In this document: positions 1 to 5,538 of the stretch, piece by piece
Layout of the letters: every line of letters starts with the position of its first letter
How positions within the stretch are numbered: the stretch's first letter is position 1
NCBI GenBank assembly: GCA_028290305.1
Contig: JAQGKC010000403.1
Span: forward strand, 1-5,732
Direction of reading: 5' to 3'
DNA length: 5,732 nucleotides
From: Bradyrhizobium sp.
GTDB taxonomy: Bacteria; Pseudomonadota; Alphaproteobacteria; Rhizobiales; Xanthobacteraceae
Made by a program: the position numbers and the translations under genes
The notes under the pieces: model-generated
Database searches by the model: none
What the model saw: the letters and a program-made list of their open reading frames with translations, nothing else
Told to the model about the DNA's origin: nothing

Positions 1-744
1 CTCGAACGCCGCAATTCGGGCCTGGAATTTCGCTTCAACAAGGCTTGCGTCCTCAGCGACCAGCGCGTTTTTTGAGGGAAGAACCCGGTACGCCCAGTTC
101 GCCGCATCTTCTGGAGACTTCAGGCTATCTAGCTCCGCCAACAATCGATCGCGGCACTCCGCCGATTGATCGGCGGCCAGCAGGGGCTTTGACAGCGGCG
201 CAGCTTGTCTGCGTCCTGAAGTGGCGTTGCGGGCGGGGCGTCGGCTGGTCACTGTGCGGCCATCTGTCGCTCCTTCAGAGGTCTGCTGCCCGTGTTCTCC
301 CACGGCACCGGCCGATGAGATATCCGGCGCGTCTAGATCGTCCTCGCCCGCAATACCGACCAGGGTGAAGAGGGCATAGCGCCTGGCATAGGTGAGGGCG
401 GCGCCCAGTCTATGAGGAGCGGAGGTCTCGCTGATCGGGCAGACCGGCCAGTCAGACGACACCCATTCCCCGGAGGAGTGCGCCAGCACAGTGGTGAGGC
501 GGATGAGACCTGCGCTATCATCGATCGAGGTCGTCTGCACCGTGGCAATCTCGTGCCGGCCGAGGCTCTTGCGGACCAAATCAAGGCCGCTTGACAGCGA
601 GGCATAACGAAAGGTCCGATCGGCTTCGCGAGGAAAAGGCGAAGCGATTATCGCGGTCAGCGATTTCTCTGGGTTATTGAGTTCGATCTGCGCCTTGGCG
701 AGCGCGCCGGCAATGGCGCCAATCGTTTCACTAGAGCGCTGCAT
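1..744 (-). CDS. ERF-family single-strand DNA annealing protein (C-terminus beyond left edge)
   Basis: The frame is open from ATG at 744 to the left edge (248 codons, no stop seen), so the C-terminus is missing. ERF-superfamily proteins are phage-type recombinases that bind single-stranded DNA and anneal complementary strands. The family signature is clear: [19 protein letters not shown] near residues 44-62, an alternating beta-rich stretch around 65-100, and [19 protein letters not shown] followed by GEDDLDAP at about 113-140. After residue 145 the chain becomes a low-complexity, Arg/Ala/Ser-rich linker, then a predicted helical tail, a common layout for annealing proteins with a folded core and a variable C-terminus. 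The start is supported by a strong Shine-Dalgarno and by the conserved-looking [19 protein letters not shown] beginning. It overlaps the upstream exonuclease gene by 14 bp, so the two are probably translated together and work as an exonuclease/annealase pair. The family call is firm; the exact cellular role (prophage recombination or island maintenance) is inferred. Confidence 0.92.
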   Translation of the reverse strand, partial: MQRSSETIGAIAGALAKAQIELNNPEKSLTAIIASPFPREADRTFRYASLSSGLDLVRKSLGRHEIATVQTTSIDDSAGLIRLTTVLAHSSGEWVSSDWPVCPISETSAPHRLGAALTYARRYALFTLVGIAGEDDLDAPDISSAGAVGEHGQQTSEGATDGRTVTSRRPARNATSGRRQAAPLSKPLLAADQSAECRDRLLAELDSLKSPEDAANWAYRVLPSKNALVAEDASLVEAKFQARIAAFE

Positions 745-1561
745 GATCTGCCTCCCCCTCGACCAAGTCGAAGCTGACTGCCCCCGATCTGGAGCGTTTG
801 GCCCGGACACCATGACCGGCCGCTTCTTTGGCATCTTCAGGGACCAGTTTCTTCAGCTCAGCCTTGGCGGCCTCATGCTCGACGAAGGCCGCGCGGGTCC
901 GGCAGTAGACCCCGGCAAACTCCGCCCACGAGTTCGAAGTGCTCATGTCGACCGTCCGGACGGCTTCCAGTCGTGGTCGTGGAGGCTCCACGCCGAACAG
1001 ACGAGGGGTCTCGCCGCTCTGAACGCAGCGCCAGAACTTCTTCTCCGCGGTCAGCAGCAGGTGCTGGTACAGTGGATCGGCCGGAATGGTCATTTCTACC
1101 CATTTGCCGCCGCCGGTGATGATCGACAGTACCGCGGTTCTGGCGTTGGCAACCCACATGTTGTGCTGTAGCTGCGCCATGTGCTTGGTGGCTGCGCCTT
1201 CTTCCGAGAAAGTCCAAGGCAACATGAACTTGGCCTCAAAGACCGCGCCGGATGGCTCGACCATCCCGTCTAGGGTTGCACCCATCCACTTGATGACGGG
1301 GTGGCGCACATGCCGCTGCACCTGCTTCACCGCCCAGCCGGACTGGCGCTCGTACCAGCGGCGATTGAGATCTTCCGTGGCGTTGCCGAGCTGTACGGTC
1401 AGAATTCCAGAAAGATCCTCCGGCTCGAGTTCGCCTCGCTTTTCGCGCCAAAGGCGGAGCAGGGAGGATTCATCGTCGCCCATGATTATGCGGGCATCGG
1501 AGCCGCCGATAAAAGAACGCCTTGAAACTGAATCAGCTATCGTAACTGTTCGAACAGCCAT
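731..1561 (-). CDS. YqaJ/lambda-exonuclease-type phage recombination nuclease
   Basis: This 276-residue protein belongs to the YqaJ viral recombinase branch of the PD-(D/E)XK nucleases, which chew one strand of a double-strand end 5' to 3' and leave a 3' tail for an annealing protein. Motifs appear in the expected order: IGGSDA at 18-23, GNATEDL at 59-65 (Glu63), GATLDGM at 94-100 (Asp98), FEAKF at 108-112 (Glu109 and Lys111, the E-x-K catalytic pair) and [10 protein letters not shown] at 128-137 (the Q-x-Q motif). All catalytic positions look intact. The C-terminal third is charged and lacks recognisable motifs. The ATG at 1561 has GGAG at 1568-1571, six bases upstream. The TAG stop lies inside the start region of the ERF gene, giving a 14-bp overlap and probable translational coupling. 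The gene is transcribed away from a small helix-turn-helix gene across a gap with a palindromic operator, so repression by that protein is likely. An alternative housekeeping nuclease role is less likely given the ERF neighbour. Confidence 0.94.
   Translation of the reverse strand: MAVRTVTIADSVSRRSFIGGSDARIIMGDDESSLLRLWREKRGELEPEDLSGILTVQLGNATEDLNRRWYERQSGWAVKQVQRHVRHPVIKWMGATLDGMVEPSGAVFEAKFMLPWTFSEEGAATKHMAQLQHNMWVANARTAVLSIITGGGKWVEMTIPADPLYQHLLLTAEKKFWRCVQSGETPRLFGVEPPRPRLEAVRTVDMSTSNSWAEFAGVYCRTRAAFVEHEAAKAELKKLVPEDAKEAAGHGVRAKRSRSGAVSFDLVEGEADHAAL
751..760 (-). promoter_or_regulatory. Shine-Dalgarno that sets the ERF start
   Basis: On the minus strand this reads GAGGGGGAGG, six bases before the ATG at 744. 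It lies within the last codons of the exonuclease gene. It is a strong purine-rich site and fixes the ERF start, and it suggests that ERF can be made at a level independent of, or higher than, the nuclease. Confidence 0.7.
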
Positions 1562-1570
1562 TTTTCACTC

Positions 1571-1607
1571 CATGATGTACCTGTCGCCATGATGTAAAAT
1601 ACATCAT
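1571..1607. promoter_or_regulatory. Palindromic operator plus third half-site between divergent genes
   Basis: ATGATGTA (1589-1596), the spacer AAA and TACATCAT (1600-1607) form a perfect 8-bp-arm inverted repeat. A third copy, CATGATGTAC, lies at 1571-1580 in the same orientation as the left arm; the direct copies of CATGATGTA start 17 bp apart (1571 and 1588). The element sits in the 66-bp gap between the exonuclease and the helix-turn-helix gene and overlaps candidate promoter elements for both. The natural reading is the binding site of a dimer of the neighbouring helix-turn-helix protein. The repeat itself is directly visible; the identity of its binding protein is inferred. Confidence 0.65.
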
Positions 1608-1612
1608 ATTAT
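1584..1612 (+). promoter_or_regulatory. Candidate promoter for the helix-turn-helix gene
   Basis: TCGCCA at 1584-1589 (4 of 6 to the -35 consensus) and TATTAT at 1607-1612 (5 of 6 to the -10) are separated by 17 bp. The palindrome 1589-1607 fills almost exactly the space between the two boxes, as expected for an autorepressed gene. Transcription would start near 1619, giving a very short leader and no strong Shine-Dalgarno (only a weak AAAGA) before the ATG at 1628. Confidence 0.35.
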
Positions 1613-1635
1613 ATAAAAGATCAAGCTATGGCCAA
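1608..1635 (-). promoter_or_regulatory. Candidate promoter for the exonuclease-ERF operon
   Basis: The minus strand carries a perfect TATAAT at 1613-1608 and TTGGCC at 1635-1630 (4 of 6 matches to the -35 consensus), with a 16-bp spacer. Transcription would begin near 1601, inside the palindrome at 1589-1607, leaving a leader of about 40 bases before the ATG at 1561. A protein bound to the palindrome would cover the start point. This is a consensus-based call only; sigma-70 sites in alphaproteobacteria are often degenerate. Confidence 0.45.
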
Positions 1636-1894
1636 AAAGATATTCAGCTCCCAAATGCGCGCGGCGCGCGCGTTGCTCCGCTGGAGTGCTCTTGATCTCG
1701 CGGCCGCCTCAAAAGTTGGCGTGGCGACAATCCGACGCGTTGAAGTAGTTGAGGGTGAGATCCCGGTCACCGATGCGAATGAGGCCGCTCTGCGACACGC
1801 GCTCGAAGCTGCCGGGGTCGAATTCATCGACGAGAATGGCAGTGGACCGGGTGTGCGACTGAGGAAGGGCCACACAAAAAAGCTCAAGCGGTAG
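1628..1894 (+). CDS. Small Xre-like helix-turn-helix transcriptional regulator
   Basis: This 88-residue protein is a single DNA-binding domain. SQMRAARALLRWSALDLAAA at about 8-27 and SKVGVATIRRVE at 28-39 form the helix-turn-helix typical of Xre/Cro-like regulators. The segment ALRHALEAAGVEFIDENGSG at about 54-73, followed by PGVRLRK, is a tail I recall from many small rhizobial regulators of this class. The extreme C-terminus is Lys/Arg-rich (HTKKLKR). The start is the first ATG after an AT-rich promoter region; the ribosome site is weak. It is divergent from the exonuclease-ERF operon with a perfect inverted repeat between them, so it most likely represses its own gene and the recombination operon. 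No peptidase or ligand-binding domain is present, so what relieves repression cannot be read from the sequence. Its activity could also be positive. A small inverted repeat, AGCGGT (1887-1892) with ACCGCT (1903-1908), spans the stop codon. Confidence 0.88.
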   Translation: MAKKIFSSQMRAARALLRWSALDLAAASKVGVATIRRVEVVEGEIPVTDANEAALRHALEAAGVEFIDENGSGPGVRLRKGHTKKLKR

Positions 1895-1922
1895 GCGCGA
1901 ACACCGCTCATACCCTTAGCGA

Positions 1923-1988
1923 GTGCTAAAGCTTTCCGATCAAGCTCTTTACCGCGCCAAGGCCGATGGCCAAACTACCAATATGTAG
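1923..1988 (+). pseudogene. Remnant of a GGDEF (diguanylate cyclase) domain C-terminus
   Basis: The plus-strand frame reads VLKLSDQALYRAKADGQTTN, then Met and a TAG stop. S/ADxALYxAKxxGxN is the standard C-terminal end of GGDEF domains, the part that follows the catalytic core in enzymes making cyclic di-GMP. Only about 21 codons remain: the frame is closed upstream by TAG at 1917-1919, and the GGDEF core and the GRN-type ending are absent or altered (GQTTN). It therefore cannot be functional. It marks a deletion or recombination junction just downstream of the helix-turn-helix gene. The match is short but distinctive; chance similarity is the alternative. Confidence 0.6.
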
Positions 1989-2150
1989 GGTCAGTAGGAG
2001 CGGAACCTCGGTTTGCGCAGAACGAACATGTCTGTTTTGTTCAAAGAGCTGATGTGCTGTTAACACTCGACATGGCACGTCAATTTTTCTTGCCCTATCA
2101 GATCCCGCCGGTCGGCTTGTTGCCACGGCCGCCCGTTGCGAGCGGTCGCA

Positions 2151-2294
2151 TCAGCGCCTAATTATCTTTGTCGATGGGGCGAACGCGGGACACGCGAGCG
2201 AGCGGTGGAACGCGAGCCAAACACGTCGGACCGCCAACGGAGCGACAAGGATCAAAAAGCCGGCGGCGATCGCAAAAATCCAGGATAACTCGGT
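2151..2294 (-). pseudogene. Possible fragment of a small membrane protein
   Basis: The minus strand is open for 47 codons between TAA (2297-2295) and the TGA at 2153-2151. It begins TELSWIFAIAAGFLILVAPL and continues AVRRVWLAFHRSL: one membrane-spanning stretch followed by a positively charged segment, as in small bitopic proteins. No ATG or GTG lies upstream of the hydrophobic stretch in this frame; the first possible initiator is TTG inside it. It is either a truncated gene or a chance frame. No family is recognised. Confidence 0.2.
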
Positions 2295-2317
2295 TTACGT
2301 GGATAAATCCCGGCCGG

Positions 2318-2342
2318 ACCGATTCGTTTGGTTATTTTTTTT
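2318..2342 (+). terminator. Weak Rho-independent terminator-like hairpin
   Basis: ACCGA (2318-2322) pairs with TTGGT (2328-2332), including one G-T pair, around a TTCGT loop. After TA comes a run of eight T (2335-2342). The stem is short and only moderately GC-rich, so termination would be inefficient. It would serve plus-strand transcription coming from the regulator gene side and insulate the 2476 operon. Confidence 0.3.
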
Positions 2343-2475
2343 AATACAAGGCCTGTAACCTCAAATTTGCGATTCGATTCCCGATGTCCGTTGGCGCACG
2401 TCACAGTTGTGGTTGAACGGTACTCGGTCATCTCGGATGCGGAGGGCGTTTTGAGCTCAATAGGAACGACCTGAT

Positions 2476-3081
2476 ATGTCTAAGGCTAAACCTAAAAAGC
2501 TACCGTTGTTGCGATCGGAATCCTCTGCGGAGTACTTGGCGCTCTTCAGCAGGCTGCAAGAAGAAATCCGCCCCCGCGGCGCGGTCGAGGAAATCTATCT
2601 GGAGGACGTCGCGGCGCTGATCTGGGAGATCCAGCGGATGCGCCATTTCCGGACGATCACGATTCAACAGTCATTGCCGCAGGCTATGCAAGCGGTCCTG
2701 CAGCAATTGTTGTTTACGCCCGATATTTTGCAGGGGATCGAAAACGAGACGGAGGCCAGGCGGCTCGTCGAGGGATGGATTGCCAATAATCCAGACGACA
2801 AGAAGCAGGTCCGCGAGCTGCTACGTCGATTTGATCTCGACGAGACAGCCTTTGAAGCGGAAGCGATGCGGGTTTGCGCTCATCGGCTGGAGTATCTTGA
2901 CCGGGTGTTGGTCTCGGCGCGCGCGCGTCTCGACAAGGCGTTGCGGTTGATCATGGATTATCGCGACAGTTTCGCCAAGCGCTTACGCCAGCAATCCGAT
3001 CAGCTGTTGCAGAACAATCAGAGGCCCACGCCGATCGTCATCGATCACGATGCCAGCGACGACCAGCAGGAGGTCGCCTGA
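2476..3081 (+). CDS. Conserved hypothetical protein, first gene of a two-gene operon
   Basis: This 201-residue protein is soluble and mostly helical, with no signal peptide or membrane segment. The N-terminus is Lys-rich (SKAKPKKLPLL). Residues 16-58 (SSAEYLALFSRLQEEIRPRG, then EEIYLEDVAALIWEIQRMRH) match a pattern I recall from a widespread family of unknown function: a short 'F..L......P.g..E' segment followed by a helix ending in W-E-x-x-R-x-R. The middle (80-125) is acidic and variable. Residues 128-178 form a long amphipathic helix region (EAMRVCAHRLEYLDRVLVSA, then RLDKALRLIMDYRDSFAKRL). The tail is polar. The start ATG has AGGA ten bases upstream. The stop lies two bases before the GTG of the next gene. 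No enzymatic motif is visible, and function is unknown. Resemblance to Bradyrhizobium hypothetical proteins is from memory only. Confidence 0.87.
   Translation: MSKAKPKKLPLLRSESSAEYLALFSRLQEEIRPRGAVEEIYLEDVAALIWEIQRMRHFRTITIQQSLPQAMQAVLQQLLFTPDILQGIENETEARRLVEGWIANNPDDKKQVRELLRRFDLDETAFEAEAMRVCAHRLEYLDRVLVSARARLDKALRLIMDYRDSFAKRLRQQSDQLLQNNQRPTPIVIDHDASDDQQEVA
3068..3073 (+). promoter_or_regulatory. Shine-Dalgarno supporting the GTG start at 3084
   Basis: AGGAGG lies inside the final codons of the upstream gene, ten bases before GTG at 3084. It decides the start of the second gene, which otherwise begins with a non-ATG codon, and indicates translational coupling of the pair. Confidence 0.65.
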
Positions 3082-3083
3082 GC

Positions 3084-3659
3084 GTGGCAAGCGAAAAAAA
3101 GATTGCCGCTAACCGCCGTAACGCGGCAAACAGCACGGGCCCGCGCTCGGCGGCCGGCAAAAACAATGCACGGCGCAATGCCCGGACCCACGGGCTGTCT
3201 TCGCTGATCGAACGTACAGCGATCCGGAAGGAAATCGAAGCGTTGGCGCGCGAACTCGCCGATGGCGATGACAGTGAAGTCGTCCTCGCCCACGCGCGAA
3301 GTGCTGCGGAAGCCGAGTTTGACCTTGGTCGGGCGCGACGGGCCAAATTGGCCTTGGTCGACCGCGTCGCGGACTTTGGCAGCCTTGAGCGGCCGCGCTT
3401 TTTTGCAACCGATGTTCAAGAAGTGCGGTGGGCGATCAAGATGGACAAATGGTTCACCCTCAGAGGTGGAAGACGGCCAAACAGGCCGGTCCCAGAAGAC
3501 TTGTTGTTCGGCATGCCGGACAAGGGGCCTGAGCGCAGCCTCGAGGCCATGCGGCGGGTGCTACCGGAATTGGTCAAGCTCGGGCGCTACGAACAACGCG
3601 CCGCGTCGCGCCGCAACCAGGCCATCCGCAAGATCGCCGAGTTGAAAGATCGCGGCTGA
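3084..3659 (+). CDS. Conserved hypothetical protein with N-terminal STGPRS..HGL signature
   Basis: This 191-residue protein starts at GTG, two bases after the preceding stop. The first 38 residues carry a distinctive block: KIAANRRNAANSTGPRSAAG at 6-25 and RRNARTHGL at 30-38. I recall this N-x-x-N-A-x-x-STGP-x-x-x-x-G-K ... NA-x-x-HGL signature from many uncharacterised proteins in acidobacteria, planctomycetes and rhizobia; it is basic and may bind nucleic acid, but no role is established to my knowledge. Residues 45-95 are a charged helical region; 97-145 include an aromatic, basic segment (WAIKMDKWFTLRGGRRPNRP). The C-terminus, LPELVKLGRYEQRAASRRNQ and AIRKIAELKDRG, resembles the R-Y-E-x-R closing helix of the same family. 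There is no signal peptide, membrane segment or catalytic motif. It is coupled to the 201-residue gene, so the two products probably act together. Function unknown. Confidence 0.87.
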   Translation: MASEKKIAANRRNAANSTGPRSAAGKNNARRNARTHGLSSLIERTAIRKEIEALARELADGDDSEVVLAHARSAAEAEFDLGRARRAKLALVDRVADFGSLERPRFFATDVQEVRWAIKMDKWFTLRGGRRPNRPVPEDLLFGMPDKGPERSLEAMRRVLPELVKLGRYEQRAASRRNQAIRKIAELKDRG

Positions 3660-4342
3660 TGCTCATCGCGCGCCAACTGCATATTTGAGGAAAACGTATC
3701 TGTCACATGCGCGGTCGGGTTAAACATCAGTCGCGCGCTTTGCATGCTCGTCGCTCGACGCTGTCAATGGCGGCCTCATCACGGCGTCGCGTAAGACGCA
3801 TGATGTTTTTCAACATCTAAACTTAGTCAAAGCGCGCAGACCGTTCCTTGACGACGGGTGTCCGAGCAATAGTGCGACTGCGCGCTCAAAAGCTTTGCGT
3901 GCAAATCTAAAAAGGACTGATGCTCTCTCCACGTTTAACGCCGCCTTCTGCGACGCCCGTGTCGGATCCGCGTGGTATCGCTTTATGTGGTTGACCGCGG
4001 CTTGCGCGCGCGTTCAGCACGACGTGGAGACCCGAGCATATAAGTAACAGAGTACCTCTTAGCTTTTGCAATTTGGCAAAACGAAGCCAAAATATTCAAT
4101 TGTATTAGTCGCTTGTAGCGCTGAGCTTGGAATGACCGGATCGATCCAGTCGACAGCTTCGTTGCCGGCTGACGCTAGCTGCTTCGGCGCAGACCAGGCC
4201 GATAGTCAGCCGATGCGACCGATCAGCTTTCTCAGGCAAGCCGTACGCATGACTCGGATGACCGACGGCTCGGTCGGCGAGGGAGATCGATCGATTTGAA
4301 TGAGCGGACCGCGTGCTGTCAAAATCATGGTCTCGCGAAGCG

Positions 4343-4480
4343 CTATTGGAAAAGCTCGCCGACGAAGTGCAAGGCTGTTTCAAAAACAAAATAGAGCCAG
4401 CCACCCGTTGCAACGATCACCGCGACGGCCCAACCGATCGTGAAATATCTGCGCGGCATCGGGGGCGTGGACAAGCTCAT
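4343..4480 (-). CDS. Small single-helix membrane protein (45 aa)
   Basis: The minus-strand frame from ATG 4480 to TAG 4343 encodes 45 residues. It begins MSLSTPPMPRRY, then FTIGWAVAVIVATGGWLYFV, and ends FETALHFVGELFQ. The layout is coherent: a short polar, Pro-rich N-terminus ending in Arg-Arg, one hydrophobic helix of about 20 residues (13-32) with Trp/Tyr at its far end, and an amphipathic tail. By the positive-inside rule the N-terminus would be cytoplasmic. GGAAA lies about seven bases before the ATG, a modest ribosome site. It has no partner gene in the same direction nearby. No named family is recognised. A start at the internal Met8 is possible. The opposing plus-strand frame is less protein-like. 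Confidence 0.5.
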   Translation of the reverse strand: MSLSTPPMPRRYFTIGWAVAVIVATGGWLYFVFETALHFVGELFQ

Positions 4481-4591
4481 GTCGTGTTTCCGACTCGCGA
4501 GGGTGCAAGCCAGGACCTTTGAGATCGCGCTGCGAGTGTTTCGACCAGCAAACGGTTACTCGGGAATCGAGAACGACATAAGGAGGATTTC

Positions 4592-4717
4592 TTGGCTGGC
4601 TGCGCTTTTTTTCAAACTGTTGCGAAGGCGCCGCTGTTCCAAATCGACCATTTTCAAGAGGGAAAAGTCCCTTTGTGGCCGGCTCTTAAGAGCGCGGGGC
4701 TTCGGCGGTCGCGTTGA
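4592..4717 (+). CDS. Doubtful 41-residue ORF with strong Shine-Dalgarno
   Basis: AAGGAGGA (4580-4587) lies a few bases before TTG at 4592. The frame runs 41 codons to TGA at 4715-4717 and reads LAGCAFFQTVAKAPLFQIDH, then FQEGKVPLWPALKSAGLRRS. The Shine-Dalgarno is one of the best in the window, but the start codon is rare, the product matches nothing I know, and no promoter is visible. It may be a remnant start of a lost gene or chance. Confidence 0.2.
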   Translation: MAGCAFFQTVAKAPLFQIDHFQEGKVPLWPALKSAGLRRSR

Positions 4718-4902
4718 TACCTCTTCGGTCACAAGTGCTCGTCTTTCCTATCTTCGGCTCACGTGCTAAGTTCCTTCCATTATTTTGATGTCCGTAATTG
4801 GTTGCCACGAACCGCCGTAGCTTTGGTGTGGCCATCGTCTTGTCGTGGCGTGAGACGACCGCGGTTCGCGATTGTAAAAGTCTAGGATTTTGGGGCAGTT
4901 CG

Positions 4903-5538
4903 ATGAGGTTCTTGAATCTGATCATAGGGCTGGTTTTGGCCCCGGGCTTTTTGTGGCCGATCGACCCGGGACAAGCGACCAGCTTGGATTCCATCGAGCA
5001 AAGCGAGAGCGCCACAACGACGGCTTGGCGTATCCAGGCCAATCCGTACGCCATCTTCCATACACGTGGGCAGCCGCTCACACGTGGGCAGCCGCTCAGC
5101 AATTCCGAACTAATCGCGAGGGTTCGGGAGGTATTGATTGCCGACAAATCGGCATTGCAGCCGGTAATTGCGGCCGTTGCGCTCGCCACCACAGAGGAAA
5201 AAGCGGCGATCGGAAGCGGGCTTGGGCAAGCGATGCTGGCCGTTGTCAGCAGCGATCCATCCTATGCGACCGATATGCTCTCCGCGTTGGCTGCAAAAAC
5301 AGACCGGATTACGATTGCGGCATTTGTTGCCGTCGCTGGCGAGCTGGTGCACGAACCAGCATCGAAGGACGCCAATGGCGGGAGCGCCAGTGCCGGCGAT
5401 CGTAACATCGGACCTGGCGACAATGCCGCCACCGGCAGCATCGGAGGAGTGGTTGCGTCGACGCCCGCCGGTGCCCACCAGGCCCGTAACTGCCGCGCTG
5501 CCACCAGCCCAGGCCGACACGAGGCCAACAGCGCCTGA
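4903..5538 (+). CDS. Probable exported protein with helical core; tail frameshifted
   Basis: The reading frame gives 211 residues from ATG 4903. I chose this ATG over the in-frame TTG 105 bases upstream because it opens with a signal-peptide-like sequence: MRFLNLIIGLVLAPGFLWPI, then DPGQA, with cleavage plausible after GQA (residue 25). GGGG lies upstream at usable spacing. Residues 66-148 form an Ala-rich helical core (SNSELIARVREVLIADKSAL, AATTEEKAAI-like and DPSYATDMLSALAAKTDR segments), consistent with short helical repeats. The next 35 residues are Gly/Ala/Ser-rich and disordered. After about residue 188 the frame yields atypical sequence (GAHQARNCRAATSPGRHEAN) and a stop, while the +1 frame continues as a Pro/Glu-rich tail, so the authentic C-terminus is probably lost by frameshift. 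An in-frame 18-bp duplication adds TRGQPL at residues 60-65. No domain family is recognised; periplasmic or secreted location is inferred. Confidence 0.62.
   Translation: MRFLNLIIGLVLAPGFLWPIDPGQATSLDSIEQSESATTTAWRIQANPYAIFHTRGQPLTRGQPLSNSELIARVREVLIADKSALQPVIAAVALATTEEKAAIGSGLGQAMLAVVSSDPSYATDMLSALAAKTDRITIAAFVAVAGELVHEPASKDANGGSASAGDRNIGPGDNAATGSIGGVVASTPAGAHQARNCRAATSPGRHEANSA
5062..5097 (+). repeat. 18-bp perfect tandem duplication inside the exported-protein gene
   Basis: ACACGTGGGCAGCCGCTC occurs twice back to back (5062-5079 and 5080-5097). Being a multiple of three, it duplicates the hexapeptide TRGQPL without breaking the frame. Perfect identity indicates a recent slippage event. 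Confidence 0.95.

Larger units (their letters stand above)
1895..2475. other. Gene-poor stretch with decayed fragments
   Basis: No convincing intact gene lies here. It holds a short GGDEF-like coding remnant (1923-1988), a hydrophobic minus-strand open frame lacking a start (2151-2294) and a weak terminator-like hairpin with a T tract (2318-2342). A second small hairpin, TTAGC-GAGT-GCTAA (1916-1929), follows the regulator gene but has only a short T run after it. A 29-codon plus-strand frame from ATG 2072 to TAA 2161 has no Shine-Dalgarno and is not called. The last 130 bases should contain the promoter of the 2476 operon, but I see no good -35/-10 pair. The Shine-Dalgarno AGGA at 2462-2465 precedes the ATG at 2476. 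Confidence 0.6.
3660..4902. other. Long region without a clear large gene
   Basis: About 1.2 kb with no recognisable long coding sequence on either strand. The longer open frames lack Shine-Dalgarno sites, have low-complexity composition or lie opposite better candidates. It holds a likely 45-residue membrane protein on the minus strand (4343-4480) and a doubtful Shine-Dalgarno-led 41-codon frame (4592-4717). Hairpins: GATGTT-TTTC-AACATC (3802-3817), CCGAC/GTCGG (4262-4277) and a 7-bp stem at 4657-4674. None is followed by a T tract, so none is called a terminator. No tRNA, transposase fragment or inverted-repeat pair typical of an insertion sequence was found. Confidence 0.55.

Noticed and set aside
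1926..2126. A 66-codon minus-strand frame.
   Set aside because: It lies antisense to the GGDEF-like remnant, has no ribosome site and no protein-like pattern.
2072..2161. A 29-codon plus-strand frame starting MARQFFLPYQIPPVG; the same frame is open back to the regulator's stop codon.
   Set aside because: No Shine-Dalgarno, no recognised similarity, and no start codon with support upstream; more likely chance openness in GC-rich DNA.
2366..2395. GATTCGATTCCCGATG, resembling a tRNA T-arm and so a possible integration site.
   Set aside because: The bases flanking the loop do not pair to form a T stem, and no acceptor or anticodon stem is present.
2390..2412. TTGGCGCACGTCACAGTTG as a possible sigma-54 promoter for the 2476 operon.
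   Set aside because: The required GC at the -12 element is absent at the correct spacing from the GG.
3799..3817. CATGATGT followed by a hairpin, resembling the operator half-site at 1571-1596.
   Set aside because: Only eight bases match, the flanking base differs, there is no partner arm of the operator type, and the hairpin GATGTT/AACATC is a different palindrome; probably chance.
4066..4299. A 77-codon plus-strand frame starting with TTG.
   Set aside because: No ribosome site, composition rich in Ser/Ala/Asp without domain pattern, and no neighbouring gene context.
4440..4769. A 109-codon plus-strand frame starting with GTG.
   Set aside because: Arg/Leu/Ser-rich product typical of a GC-rich shadow frame; it overlaps the better 45-residue minus-strand gene and contains the separate Shine-Dalgarno-led frame.
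4798..4902. N-terminal extension of the exported-protein frame from TTG at 4798.
   Set aside because: The extension has no Shine-Dalgarno and would bury the signal peptide; ATG 4903 gives a normal exported-protein start.
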